Notes: generated by a model from the sequence alone, not told the origin. A stretch of DNA of 64,000 nucleotides from Aquabacterium sp. (GCF_016234775.1 NZ_JACRAH010000021.1:1-64000); one strand, 5' to 3'. Counted from the first letter of the stretch, positions 16,864-26,337 are shown. Made by a program: numbers and translations.

Positions 16864-17268
16864 TCAGTTGATGGACATCAAGACTTTCACTGAAGCATCG
16901 GCCTGGGTCTTGTCGATATACCCGATCGCCTTGGGATCAGTGGCCACGGCCTTCTTGATGGCATCGGCATCCGGCAGCATCAGTGGCGCCTGGCCTTTAC
17001 CGGTGAACACCACGCGCGCCCAGACGGCTTTCATCTGTGAGGGTTCACGGTCGGTGACCTTTTTGTAGAACTGATCACGCATCGCGTTGCCTTCCGGCAT
17101 GTCGATCAGCTTGCGATCAAAGGTTCGGCCCAGATACAAGTTGGTTAATTGGTCTTTGTTCAACGGGTCAGCATTAGGGCCACCCACGACCACGATGTCA
17201 GCATGCGCGGCGCCGAACAGCCCCACCAATACAAGTGCTGCCAGGGATTTCGTCATAAGCTTGTTCAT
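16864..17268 (-). CDS. Small periplasmic phosphate-binding-like protein
   Basis: This 134-residue exported protein has a signal peptide (MNKLMTKSLAALVLVGLFG, cleaved about AHA/DIV). The mature part resembles the PBP-like fold of phosphate ABC substrate-binding proteins: GGPNADPLNKDQLTNLYLGR, VWARVVFTGKGQAP and DPKAIGYIDKTQAD. At half the size of PstS it is probably a one-lobe relative, not a full transporter component, and no ABC genes are near. AAGGAG 6 bp upstream of the ATG sets the start. It follows the porin gene by 15 bp and is co-transcribed with it, so the pair may act together in anion uptake or sensing (inference). Confidence 0.75.
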   Translation of the reverse strand: MNKLMTKSLAALVLVGLFGAAHADIVVVGGPNADPLNKDQLTNLYLGRTFDRKLIDMPEGNAMRDQFYKKVTDREPSQMKAVWARVVFTGKGQAPLMLPDADAIKKAVATDPKAIGYIDKTQADASVKVLMSIN

Positions 17269-17283
17269 GTTTGACTCCTTGGC

Positions 17284-18492
17284 TTAGAAAACGAAATCGA
17301 GCGCGACGCTCATGACGTTTATTTTTTTGTTGGCAACACTTGGTGACGCAGTGTCCGTAAATATATATGTCGAGTTATTTTTATACTGCGCCAACTCAGC
17401 CTTCAAGGCCACGCTACCGCCCAACTCATATCGAGCACCAAATGCCAAGCCCTTAGCCTTGGGAGGAAGCCCTCCCTCACTGATCGTAAAGGTTTCTTTG
17501 TATTCACTGACCATGACATAAGGCATGACCGAGTCAAACCGATAGCCGGCGGCGATATACCACCCCTTGCTGTCTTGGACCTTCTCGTCACTGGTCGAAC
17601 GACTGACATGCTCGGCCATCACAACAGTCTTGCCATCATCATACTGCAGACCGAATTCCGTGAACTTATCCTTGAAGCTCTTCGAACTATCCAGGGTCGC
17701 TGGCTGTCCGATCAGGAGATATGGTGGGGGAGTAATCAAGGAAATATTGATATTCGTGCGATCACTTATTTGAGAGGCACGAACTGTCCAATCGCCCCAC
17801 TCCACGGCAACGTTAAAGCCATGTATATTATTCGTCTCTGTTTTGGTGGTATTTTGCTGGTAATAGACCGGATCCCCACCCACCATACCCATGACCATAT
17901 TGGGCACCGCAGTAACACCAGAACTGCTTCCAGTAGAGTTGCCGTATGTCAATTGACCGGAAACAACGACTGGGCCAAATGCATGCCGGACCGTTGCTTG
18001 CCCCCCATCCACATTAGAGAGCGGCATCATGGCGTAAACCAATGGCGAAACGCGCAGCCAGGGCGTGGCGTAACCTACCAATCGAGAATCCGAAACAAGG
18101 AAGGCCGGCAACACAACTCGCCCGGCCTTCACGTCCAAGCCATCAATACCGGTGTACTGGGCGTAGGCCCATTCAAATCCCAACTCAAACTCTTCGCCAC
18201 CACGTCTTGAACCCAAGACCTGTGAAGTCAGCGTAACACCATTACTGAAAATCGCAGACCCCTGCGCAGCCAGCTTGGAGTCAACCCCAAGATCCGGCTT
18301 TCTGCCGGCTCCACGGACCTGCTCGACACTGGTTCTGAACTCAGTTTCATCGGTGTTCGTCTTGGCGGCACCCAAAGTGCCAAACCCACTGAACTTGTAT
18401 TGCACGTCAGCCAGCGAAGGGGCAGCCCAAGCGCCCAAACCCACGGCGCAGAGCAACACCACCAGGCGCCGCGGTTGCGGATGTTTTGTCAT
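17284..18492 (-). CDS. Outer-membrane porin-like beta-barrel protein
   Basis: This 402-residue exported protein has a signal peptide (VVLLCAVGLGAWAAPSLA, cleaved before DVQYKFSG). It has many alternating amphipathic strands and ends in a C-terminal phenylalanine (VMSVALDFVF), the signature used by the Bam machinery. The sequence does not closely match classical Gram-negative porins such as OmpC, and the substrate is unknown. The start at 18492 (MTKHPQPRR) is preferred over the ATG 12 bp upstream because GGAG lies 6 bp before it. Base composition between about 17,320 and 17,960 is visibly more AT-rich than the surroundings, suggesting diversification or acquisition of the barrel-encoding part. 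Confidence 0.8.
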   Translation of the reverse strand: MTKHPQPRRLVVLLCAVGLGAWAAPSLADVQYKFSGFGTLGAAKTNTDETEFRTSVEQVRGAGRKPDLGVDSKLAAQGSAIFSNGVTLTSQVLGSRRGGEEFELGFEWAYAQYTGIDGLDVKAGRVVLPAFLVSDSRLVGYATPWLRVSPLVYAMMPLSNVDGGQATVRHAFGPVVVSGQLTYGNSTGSSSGVTAVPNMVMGMVGGDPVYYQQNTTKTETNNIHGFNVAVEWGDWTVRASQISDRTNINISLITPPPYLLIGQPATLDSSKSFKDKFTEFGLQYDDGKTVVMAEHVSRSTSDEKVQDSKGWYIAAGYRFDSVMPYVMVSEYKETFTISEGGLPPKAKGLAFGARYELGGSVALKAELAQYKNNSTYIFTDTASPSVANKKINVMSVALDFVF

Positions 18493-18845
18493 CGATTTCT
18501 CCATTCAAGACAAGAATAAGAAGACAGGTTCGGACATATCGAGTGGATACCTGAGCGCGATCAAGCGCGCTTTTCCTGGCCTGTCCGAAAGAACCCAACA
18601 ATTCACGCAGGCACCAGCCTACTGCACCCCCCGCATTCCAGGGGGTCTATTTTTCCCTGTATTGAAAAAATGCAACACCGCAGAAGGGTCATGTGCGCCT
18701 CGCCCGCGAGTGCGCCCTCGCGCCTGGTTTGTTTTCGAGACGCTCGTCACACAGGCGCAGCCTTTTCACCAGTTGAAGAGGCAAGGCGTTTCAGCTTGCA
18801 CCCCATGCGCCGAGGAAACGATCAGTTACTCGAACACGCAGGACC
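18493..18845. other. Divergent intergenic region porin/DUF1631
   Basis: These 353 bases hold the porin leader and the promoters of both genes, but no clear -35/-10 pair. Two stem-loops are visible. AGCGCG/CGCGCT (18554-18571) is followed by TTTCC. ACCCCC/GGGGGT (18626-18646) is followed by CTATTTTTCC and looks like a plus-strand terminator without an upstream gene. No coding sequence was recognised. Confidence 0.45.
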
Positions 18846-20945
18846 ATGGCCGACTCGCCTCCCTATCAACAGCATCGCGATTACCTGCTGGGCCGCTCGC
18901 CCGAACTGGCTGGCCTGATCGTGGACAACACGCAGGCGACCATGCGTGCCTGCGGCACCGACACGATGCTGGCTACCGATCGCAGCCTGCTGTTTCAGGT
19001 GGCGGAAGCCGTCCAGACGCATCGCATCACCTTTCAAAATGCCCTGACACGCCACATTCAACAGGCCATCCAGGAGCACGGCCAGGCGGGCAACGGCGGC
19101 CTGAGTCTGAACACCGTCGTCAACCTGGACGAACTCACCTTGGTAGACGAGGACCAGGCCGAACAAGAGATTGAGGTGTCCCGAACCGTCCAACTGGTTG
19201 AATTGAGCGCTGAATGGGAGCTGCGTGAATTGCAGGCCTTCACCTCAACCTTGCAGGGCGAAACCAGATTGCGCCCCCAAGACAACCCGTTCAGGCCGGC
19301 GGCCTACGCCAAGGCCTTGAGCGCCGCCGTCAGAGAACTGGCCTTGACGCCCAATGAGCGCCAATTCTTGCTGCGGCTCAGTGGCAAGGTTCTGGCAGAA
19401 CAACTGAAAAAACTTTACGCCCAAGCGTGCGAGCGCCTGCGCCAACAAGGGCTCAGGCCGCTGGCTTACAAAGCTGCCATCTCGCCCAGACGCGCGCCAC
19501 CACGGTCAGACGTCAACGTCACCCAGCCCGGCGCCTTGGAAGCGCTGCTGGGCAAGTTGCCCGCCTCGGTAGAGCCGGCTACCGCAGCGAGCGGCGCTGG
19601 CGTCCCTTCGGACATGGCGGCAAACAAGACCAGTGATGGCAGTGCCCTGACCTTTCAAACCTTGTTGGACAGCCCACCACGGTTTCGACAAACAGCACCG
19701 ACACGCACCTACACACCAGAACAGGTCAGCCACCTGCTGAGCAGGCTGTTCGCGCAAATGCATCACGATCAAGAAGTGCAACCTGCCGTGCGCAGCATGA
19801 TTGAGCAGTTGCAGCCCGCCGTGATGCGCGTGGCCCACCACGACCCGCAGATCCTGCGCTCGGACCAGCATCCCGCCTGGCGACTGATCAATCAGCTGGC
19901 GTCTTACGCATCAGGTTATGGCGACGCTGATCATGCGGAGCTGACCGCGTTCCTGCAATTTGCCCAAGCGCGCATTCAGCAACTGGTGCCACCACCAGGC
20001 CCGACGATGGCGCAGCTCGAAACCACGCTGGCCGAGATGCAGCGCTTCATCGACACGCAGACCCAGGCGCAGCTTGAGTCGACCCCGCAGGCCATCGCGC
20101 ACATGCAAGAGGCCGACCTTCGCCTGTCCGTGCGGCCTGTGCTTCGACAACAAGTCGAGCAACAAATTGGCAGCGCGAAGGTCAAGCCCACCATCCAGGA
20201 CTTCCTGCTCGGCCCGTGGGTAGACGTGCTCACACACCTCATGGCGTGCGGCTCCAGTTCGGAAGAAGAGATACAAGCCATGATGGCCTGCGTCGACGAC
20301 TTGCTGCACAGCCTGCAACGTCCCCGCACCTTGGACGAGCGCGAAGCCTTGCGCCAATCCTTGCCAGACCTGATCGACAGGCTCAAGCGGGGAATGGCCC
20401 ACATTGATTGGCCGATGGATCAACAAGAAGCCATCCTCAATGAATTGATGCGCATCCATGGTCATCACCTGGTGGCGCAACCCAAGGCCGCCAAGCCGCA
20501 AGAAGAGCCCACAGCAGCCGATCTCGTGGCCCAGATGCGCGAAGACATGGATGCCGATCATCGGTGCCATGCGCGCTCTGGCCGACACGCACAACTGGTC
20601 GACACCAATTTGGGCACCCTGCCGACAGTGCCCATGGCTTATGGTGAAGACATGCCTCATGCCCAGCAGGCCATCCCACCACAGACCCCAGCCGAGTGGA
20701 CTGAATCCCTGCACAAGGGCATGTGGTGCAAGCTCTTCCTGCAAGGTCAGTGGGCCACGGCCCACCTGCTGTGGACCAGCTCGAACCGCCAGTTCTTCAT
20801 GTTTACCAGCGAACACGCTGGCCGCATGCACGCCATGACACGGCGCGCGCTGGAACGCTTGCGCTCGGAAGGCCTGGCCACCAACTTGGAAGACCGCAGC
20901 CTGATGCAACGTGCGGTAGACAGCTTGCTGCAGGACCTGGCCTGA
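18846..20945 (+). CDS. DUF1631 family protein
   Basis: This is a large cytoplasmic, mostly helical protein of 699 residues matching the DUF1631 family, which is widespread in Beta- and Gammaproteobacteria. Recognisable parts are the N-terminal region with LSLNTVVNLDELTLVDEDQAEQEIEVSRT (split over about residues 86-114), a variable Pro/Ala linker (about 205-270), and a C-terminal segment MWCKLFLQGQWATAHLLWTS. That last segment resembles the PilZ-like end often seen in this family. The function is unknown; a c-di-GMP connection would be speculative. It is preceded by AGGA near the ATG and has no close co-directional neighbour. Confidence 0.75.
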   Translation: MADSPPYQQHRDYLLGRSPELAGLIVDNTQATMRACGTDTMLATDRSLLFQVAEAVQTHRITFQNALTRHIQQAIQEHGQAGNGGLSLNTVVNLDELTLVDEDQAEQEIEVSRTVQLVELSAEWELRELQAFTSTLQGETRLRPQDNPFRPAAYAKALSAAVRELALTPNERQFLLRLSGKVLAEQLKKLYAQACERLRQQGLRPLAYKAAISPRRAPPRSDVNVTQPGALEALLGKLPASVEPATAASGAGVPSDMAANKTSDGSALTFQTLLDSPPRFRQTAPTRTYTPEQVSHLLSRLFAQMHHDQEVQPAVRSMIEQLQPAVMRVAHHDPQILRSDQHPAWRLINQLASYASGYGDADHAELTAFLQFAQARIQQLVPPPGPTMAQLETTLAEMQRFIDTQTQAQLESTPQAIAHMQEADLRLSVRPVLRQQVEQQIGSAKVKPTIQDFLLGPWVDVLTHLMACGSSSEEEIQAMMACVDDLLHSLQRPRTLDEREALRQSLPDLIDRLKRGMAHIDWPMDQQEAILNELMRIHGHHLVAQPKAAKPQEEPTAADLVAQMREDMDADHRCHARSGRHAQLVDTNLGTLPTVPMAYGEDMPHAQQAIPPQTPAEWTESLHKGMWCKLFLQGQWATAHLLWTSSNRQFFMFTSEHAGRMHAMTRRALERLRSEGLATNLEDRSLMQRAVDSLLQDLA

Positions 20946-21112
20946 ACCACTGTAGGCAAAGCCCGGGCCACAGCGGCCATCAAAGGGATATCGAAAACCA
21001 TCTCTGGCTGGATGCCTACAATCGGCCCATACTTGACTGCTTCGCTGACCAAATTAACGCCAGGGGCAAGTGATGCCAAAGCGTCAATCAATCGACAGGC
21101 AGCCATAGATCG

Positions 21113-21144
21113 GCTCGCCGCAGGCTATTCAAAATGAGGCGAGC
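21113..21144 (+). promoter_or_regulatory. Hairpin covering the start site of the 21145 gene
   Basis: GCTCGCC (21113-21119) pairs perfectly with GGCGAGC (21138-21144). The 3' arm ends directly at the ATG (21145) and includes part of the only purine-rich ribosome site (ATGAGG, 21134-21139). The stem could hide the start from ribosomes. Confidence 0.4.
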
Positions 21145-21570
21145 ATGAGCCATTTGTCCCGAATATTCGTCGTAAAAATTGCGCTGACAGCCCTTCTTTG
21201 GGGTGGGCCACTGCTGCTGTTTCCGTCCAGCTGGCTGCATTGGCTTGGCTTTCCCGTTCCCGAGCCTCAGATTTTTTTGCGCCTACTCGGCATGGCTTAT
21301 CTGGCACTGTTGGTTGGGTACGCTTTCGGTCTTCGCATGTCATTGCACCATGGCTATCCTGCTGGCGCCGTCTGGGTTGGCATTGTCAGCAACGGCGGGG
21401 CGTTTTTCCTGCTGGCGGTCGCCGCAGTTCTCGGTGTTTGGGCATCGTGGGGTGTCTTGGCTCAATCCTTCATGTGGGTCTCGGCCATCGGAACCGGCTG
21501 CATCACGGTTGGGCTGGTGTGGTTGGGCCCACTTGGCTCGCATGACGCTCGGCGCGATTCCTGCGCATAA
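21145..21570 (+). CDS. Small four-helix membrane protein
   Basis: This 141-residue protein consists almost entirely of four hydrophobic segments: about 9-28 (IALTALLWGGPLLLFPSSW), 43-62, 76-100 and 105-127. The hydrophobic pattern, the SSWLHWLGFPVPEP turn and the conserved-looking GMAYLALLVGYAFG helix indicate a real inner-membrane protein. I recognise no family of known function. It is flanked by non-coding stretches of about 200 and 265 bp and appears to be transcribed alone. A hairpin abuts its start codon. Confidence 0.7.
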   Translation: MSHLSRIFVVKIALTALLWGGPLLLFPSSWLHWLGFPVPEPQIFLRLLGMAYLALLVGYAFGLRMSLHHGYPAGAVWVGIVSNGGAFFLLAVAAVLGVWASWGVLAQSFMWVSAIGTGCITVGLVWLGPLGSHDARRDSCA

Positions 21571-21836
21571 ATGGCGCATTCTCACGCGCGCACAACGGTA
21601 TACGACACACCCAACACATTAAGCTTTGGCTTGCCTTGCCCTTCGCATTAACCGTGACGGCCATTCATTCGCACAACGGCTTCAGCCTAGGGAAACCCCG
21701 ATGCATGCAGGTCGACATTAATGGTCACGAGGCGCCAGAATGCCGCCAACCATTGCAGATGGACTGTTAGATTGATGCCGAATCAAGTGCGCATCAACAG
21801 TCAATCGGCAGACACAGCTCTTTGTATTGGCGCACC

Positions 21837-22883
21837 ATGTTGATCTCTCCCATTAACCTTCGTGTTCTGGCAACGACCCTGGACATGGAAGGCTATGACT
21901 CCAAGGTCGTGTTGAACGAATGCGGAATCCAGTCGCTTGAGGATCTCGATGACACGATCTGGCTACCGCTTGGGCTCTATGAGCGCATGGTTCAGGCCGC
22001 GCTGAAACACACGCAAACACCAGGCTTCGGCTTGACGGCAGGCACCAGCCTGGCCAATCAACGCTATGGCTTGCACCCGATGCTGGTCATGCACATGCCC
22101 AGCTTGCGCCAAGGGCTGCAGGATGTGATTCGCTTCACCCCTTTGTTGCTGGCACAACCAGAGTTGTCGCTGCAAGAGTGCAACGACAAAGCCAAGCTGA
22201 TCATCGCGCCTATCTTGAAGCAGGGGGCAGCCGCCATATACCGCGCCGAGTTCATCGCGGTTTGCATGCTTCAAATGCTGAGGTATGGCAGCGGCAACTC
22301 GATCAAGGTCTCGCAGATTCATTTTGCACACCCGGCACCCGCACATGAATCGCGGTACAACGAGGCTTTCGGCTCAGGCATCTTCTTCAACTCGCCAGAA
22401 AACGCCATCATCTTCAACAGCGAGGTGCTGGATCAACCGCTGCCATGGCACGACCGCGTGAGTTACCTCGAATACAAGACCAAAGCAGAGTTGAGCCTGA
22501 GCGCTTCGTTGCATCAGGTGGACCTGGTACAACGCGCGAAGAACGTATTGATCAACGCGTTCCCCAACGCGCCGTCCATGGATGAGGTCGCGTCGCAAAT
22601 GGGCACCAGCAAACGCAGCTTGCGCAGACACCTGGCCTACCGGGGAACCAGCCACACAGAGTTGGTCAAGGAGTGCCGCCAACTCATCGCAGAACACAGG
22701 CTGTCAGACACCAACTCGTCACTCAAACAGATTGCTGGTGAACTGGGTTTCTCGTCGGTCACCTGTTTCCATCGGGCCTTCAAGAACTGGACGGGAAGGA
22801 CGCCACAGGAATGGCGCGACGAGCAGGTGTTGGCGGTGCGCCGCTCACCAGACCTGGCGCCTCAGGCCGCCAACCCGTCGTGA
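21837..22883 (+). CDS. AraC-family transcriptional regulator (tandem copy 1)
   Basis: This 348-residue regulator has an N-terminal ligand domain of the type found in OruR/ArgR-like and virulence-regulator AraC proteins (INLRVLATTLDMEGYDS to the HAPAPAHESRYNEAFG strand; HPAPAHESRYNEAFGSGIFF in sequence). A C-terminal double helix-turn-helix covers about residues 245-335 (MDEVASQMGTSKRSLRRHLA and KQIAGELGFSSVTCFHRAFK). The start is the ATG at 21837, because the downstream paralogue begins at the equivalent residue; a TTG 15 bp upstream is less likely. It is 73 bp upstream of a paralogue of the same size. Target and ligand are unknown. Confidence 0.88.
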   Translation: MLISPINLRVLATTLDMEGYDSKVVLNECGIQSLEDLDDTIWLPLGLYERMVQAALKHTQTPGFGLTAGTSLANQRYGLHPMLVMHMPSLRQGLQDVIRFTPLLLAQPELSLQECNDKAKLIIAPILKQGAAAIYRAEFIAVCMLQMLRYGSGNSIKVSQIHFAHPAPAHESRYNEAFGSGIFFNSPENAIIFNSEVLDQPLPWHDRVSYLEYKTKAELSLSASLHQVDLVQRAKNVLINAFPNAPSMDEVASQMGTSKRSLRRHLAYRGTSHTELVKECRQLIAEHRLSDTNSSLKQIAGELGFSSVTCFHRAFKNWTGRTPQEWRDEQVLAVRRSPDLAPQAANPS

Positions 22884-22956
22884 TCGACCTTGACCGCATG
22901 CAGCGACGAACGACAGACCATTCGATACGCCTCGCCAAGCCGGCATCACGACGCAT

Positions 22957-24012
22957 ATGCATGTATCACCACTGAATCTCCAAGTGCTGGCCTATACGCT
23001 GGATGTGGAGGGTTTCAACTCCGAGGGGGTGCTACAGCGGTGCGGCCTGCGGCTTTCGGTGGAGCTCAATGAGAACGGTGAATGGATCCCGATTGAAGCC
23101 TATGAGCGGATGATCGAGGACGTGCTGGAGACAACCCAGGATCCCTCATTCGGATTGGTCGCAGGCAAGAGCCTGGCATTGATGCGCTACGGGGTGATGG
23201 TCCCCATATCGATGTTCACACCCAGCCTGCGGCAGTTGCTGACCGACATTGCCCGGTTCGCCGCACTGGTCATGGATCGAGCGGAAATCAACTTGGACGA
23301 AGCCCCCGGCAAGGCTCGTCTTGTTGTGTGCCCGATTGTTCGCGAAGGCGCCGCAGGCAAATTCCGATACGAATTGGCGGCGACCAGCGCCTTGCAGATG
23401 CTCAAGTTCGCAGGCCTGGACAACGATGACATCTATGACGTGAGTTTTCCTTACGCCTGCCCTGCAGGCATGGCACGCCGTTACGAGGGCGTATTTGGGC
23501 CGCATTTGCAGTTCAACCAAGCCCAATGCGCCATCGATTTCGATCCACTGTGCCTGGATAAGCCCTTGCCATCGCATGACCCGGTCTCCTATGCGGCAGC
23601 TTGCACGCGCGCGGAATCAGCACTGCTCGCCCGACAAAGTCAGATCGATACGGCCGAGCGTGTGCGGCAACGCATATTGGCGGCCTTTCCTCAGCAGCCA
23701 GGCATAGCGGACATCGCCAGAGCGCTCGGCATGAGTGAACGAAGCTTGCGCAGGCACTTGGCCACACTGGGCACAACTCATCAGGAACTGATGCGTGAGT
23801 GTCAGTATCTCAAGGCGGGCCAATTGCTCTGCGCCAATCAACTGTCGATCAAGCAAATTGCCGACGCATTGGGCTTCTCTTCGGTCACAAGTTTCCACCG
23901 TGCGTTCAAACGATGGTCAGGCACGACGCCCCTGGGATGGCTGACCTCGCAAACTGGAGGCGATCAGGCCGACAACAATCCAGGCAACTCGCTCAAGATC
24001 AAAAACGACTGA
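22957..24012 (+). CDS. AraC-family transcriptional regulator (tandem copy 2)
   Basis: This 351-residue paralogue of the preceding gene has the same architecture: a ligand-binding N-terminus (MHVSPLNLQVLAYTLDVEGF) and a C-terminal AraC helix-turn-helix pair (DIARALGMSERSLRRHLATL and KQIADALGFSSVTSFHRAFK). The two align along their whole length with roughly 40% identity by eye, so this is a tandem duplication with strong divergence in the sensor part. It converges on the diguanylate cyclase gene at 24017 with 4 bp between stops. Regulation of the neighbouring signalling island is possible but unproved. Confidence 0.88.
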   Translation: MHVSPLNLQVLAYTLDVEGFNSEGVLQRCGLRLSVELNENGEWIPIEAYERMIEDVLETTQDPSFGLVAGKSLALMRYGVMVPISMFTPSLRQLLTDIARFAALVMDRAEINLDEAPGKARLVVCPIVREGAAGKFRYELAATSALQMLKFAGLDNDDIYDVSFPYACPAGMARRYEGVFGPHLQFNQAQCAIDFDPLCLDKPLPSHDPVSYAAACTRAESALLARQSQIDTAERVRQRILAAFPQQPGIADIARALGMSERSLRRHLATLGTTHQELMRECQYLKAGQLLCANQLSIKQIADALGFSSVTSFHRAFKRWSGTTPLGWLTSQTGGDQADNNPGNSLKIKND

Positions 24013-24016
24013 AGTA

Positions 24017-25165
24017 TCAAGCTAGCGCGCTTTGAGCCCGCCCGTTGGCCTTTGCGCCGTACATGGCCTGATCCCCCCGTTCGAGCAGTTCACTGAGCGT
24101 TTCCTGTCCATCCCATGCGGCAATGCCCGCAGAGAAGCTCACCCGCAGGTCAGGGTAAGTAGGAGAAACCTCGCAGGACCTCATCTTCTCCTGAATTCGA
24201 TCGAGCACCATCTTGGCATCGTGCACGGATGAGTCAGGCAACAAGAGCAGGAATTCCTCCCCACCCCACCTTATCAGGACGTCCGTTGTCCTCAGCGCTT
24301 GCGTCAGGACCGCCGCCACACCAGACAGCACCTCGTCACCGATGTGATGCCCGCGTTGATCGTTGACGCGTTTGAAATGGTCAATGTCCAACATCGACAA
24401 ACAGATCGGCGTGCCGCTCCGCGCATGCCGCGCAAGGGCCAGCTCTGCCAGTTCGGTGCCCCTGCGCCGGTTGTACAAGCCCGTCAACTCATCGGTCATG
24501 GCCAATTGCTCAGCCTCCGCCGCCAGTGATTGAAGCTGATTGCGTTGGGCGCGCAGTGCGCCTCTCAGCTTGCAGAAATGGCTGAGCAAGCGAGACATGA
24601 CCACCATGATGAAGGCAGCGCCAACAGCGGGCATGCCATCGGACGACAATGAATAGGCTCCGCCTTTCATGACAGCCAGCAGCACGGCAGCGCTCAGTGG
24701 GCAGAGCGCCAGCAACAGGCCCATACGAACGGATTGCGCAGCCGTCAGGCTGAAGGTACCAAACACCAAAGTCAGGCACATCGTCTGCAAGGCAGCGGCC
24801 CGCATCTGAGGAATATGGACATAGATGCCGCACATGCAAAGTGTCGCAAAGACCATCTGCGCCCGTGTCAGGCCGACATCCTCGAAGCGCAACGACCAGC
24901 CAGATCGAATGGCCACGTTGAAGATCATCACGCCACCGACGTTGAACAACGCGATGGACTCAAACCCCACTTGGGACACGTTGCCAAGCAAATACACAAA
25001 CCAGGCAATAAGGGTCCAGACCATGCACACCAGACTGGCCATCAAGGTCCGTTTGTATGCCAACTCCACCCTACGGTCCGTTCCGAACAGCAGGCGCAAG
25101 GTTGTGCTGCGGCTGGTCAGGCGTCCGGTTTCGGAATCGAACGAGGGCGACGTCTTGTAGGTCAC
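24017..25165 (-). CDS. Membrane diguanylate cyclase, third of a paralogous trio
   Basis: This 382-residue protein has six predicted transmembrane helices (about 40-210) followed by a GGDEF domain with an intact IRWGGEEF active site. An RTTD inhibitory site lies five residues upstream, so product inhibition by c-di-GMP is expected. The sensor carries the trio's shared motif around the first helix (a basic RR..YKR stretch) and RSGWSLRFEDVGLTRAQ. The start is GTG at 25165, which overlaps the upstream gene's stop in a GTGA quartet. The longer frame to 25267 lies inside the neighbour. It is the last gene of a three-cyclase operon. Confidence 0.88.
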   Translation of the reverse strand: MTYKTSPSFDSETGRLTSRSTTLRLLFGTDRRVELAYKRTLMASLVCMVWTLIAWFVYLLGNVSQVGFESIALFNVGGVMIFNVAIRSGWSLRFEDVGLTRAQMVFATLCMCGIYVHIPQMRAAALQTMCLTLVFGTFSLTAAQSVRMGLLLALCPLSAAVLLAVMKGGAYSLSSDGMPAVGAAFIMVVMSRLLSHFCKLRGALRAQRNQLQSLAAEAEQLAMTDELTGLYNRRRGTELAELALARHARSGTPICLSMLDIDHFKRVNDQRGHHIGDEVLSGVAAVLTQALRTTDVLIRWGGEEFLLLLPDSSVHDAKMVLDRIQEKMRSCEVSPTYPDLRVSFSAGIAAWDGQETLSELLERGDQAMYGAKANGRAQSALA

Positions 25166-26337
25166 AGCGCGGCCACGCAAATGCAGTTGCGGCCTTGGGC
25201 CTTGGCTTGATACAACGCGCTGTCGGCACGCGACTGAACGCCCGCCAAGGCTTCTCCGGCCAAGCACTGAGCAAGCCCCACCGAAAAGGTCACATTCCGC
25301 GGGCTCGCTGTGCCATCGCCCACCAGAAATGAAAAAGTGGCCTTCATGTCTTCCAGTGTTCGCTGAGCCTGGAGCAAATCACACTCTGGCATCAAGATGA
25401 GAAACTCTTCGCCACCCCAACGTGCAACCTGATCCGGCCTTTTCACGAACTTGATGGCATGCGTTGCCAGCGCCATCAATGCGCGGTCTCCCTCGTAATG
25501 ACCAAAATCGTCGTTGACGCGCTTGAAGTGATCGACGTCCACCATGGCCAGACAAAACGATCGCCCATGTCGCTTGAACCGCAGGTACTCCTCCAGCATG
25601 GTGGCATTGATGCTTCGCCGATTGACCACCCCGGTCAGTTCGTCTCGTGTTGCCAGCTCCCTCAAATCCCCAATCAGTTTGACCAGATGGTCTTTCTGCT
25701 GATCCAGGCGATCCCGCCACTCCTTGACCTGACGGGACACTGACGCGAAAACGGGCAAGCTCAAGGCGGCCATGATCAGGTTGATGGACTCTTGCATGAC
25801 GTCAACAGTTGCCGCGCGAAGCAGGTAAGCATGCGCAAAGGCGAGGACCAGCATGGCCGTGGCCGACAGCCCGCAAATCATCGTTTGCCGTGGGGACAGT
25901 CGGGACAGCAAGGCAAACGTCAAGGCCAGACTTAACAAGGGCAAGGTCAAGCTGCGCGCGCCTGGAATCAGGCTATAGCTCATCACCACGGCCCCCAAGC
26001 CATGAATGATCTGCAGCATGGTCAGGGACGGATCCATGCATCTCAGACTGAATTCAGACCGAATCGCCAGATAGAAAAACCCAAATCCCAGCGACTCATA
26101 TGCCACCAGCAAGATGGCCGACGTGCGTTCGACAAGACCCTCATGGACGCCACCGGCCAGAAACAAAGCACCGCCAAGATAGATCAGCCCGGCCACGAGC
26201 GTGCGCCGTACCCGGACACGCTGTTTGGGGTCGCGCCCCAGCAACCAAGCCAATTGGCCCGCGTCACGCACATCCACCTGGTTTGCCGCCGCTGTGGAAA
26301 CCTGAGCGTTCGACACGATGGCCTCAGGCGACGGCAT
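25162..26337 (-). CDS. Membrane diguanylate cyclase, second of a paralogous trio
   Basis: This 391-residue protein has a 6-helix membrane sensor introduced by GRDPKQRVRVRR and containing RSEFSLRCMDPSLTMLQ. A coiled linker follows, then a GGDEF domain with VARWGGEEF. The inhibitory-site position reads KRPD rather than RxxD, so feedback inhibition may be weakened. The start is placed at the ATG 26337, inside the 3' end of the upstream gene (14-bp overlap); a GTG at 26367 is the alternative. Its stop overlaps the next gene's GTG by 4 bp. Overlaps on both sides point to tight co-translation. Confidence 0.87.
   Translation of the reverse strand: MPSPEAIVSNAQVSTAAANQVDVRDAGQLAWLLGRDPKQRVRVRRTLVAGLIYLGGALFLAGGVHEGLVERTSAILLVAYESLGFGFFYLAIRSEFSLRCMDPSLTMLQIIHGLGAVVMSYSLIPGARSLTLPLLSLALTFALLSRLSPRQTMICGLSATAMLVLAFAHAYLLRAATVDVMQESINLIMAALSLPVFASVSRQVKEWRDRLDQQKDHLVKLIGDLRELATRDELTGVVNRRSINATMLEEYLRFKRHGRSFCLAMVDVDHFKRVNDDFGHYEGDRALMALATHAIKFVKRPDQVARWGGEEFLILMPECDLLQAQRTLEDMKATFSFLVGDGTASPRNVTFSVGLAQCLAGEALAGVQSRADSALYQAKAQGRNCICVAAL

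Noticed and set aside
16756-21132. Repeated 13-mer GCAGGCTATTCAA at 16756-16768 and 21120-21132
   Set aside because: Dozens of 13-base matches are expected by chance in 64 kb, and the flanks do not align.
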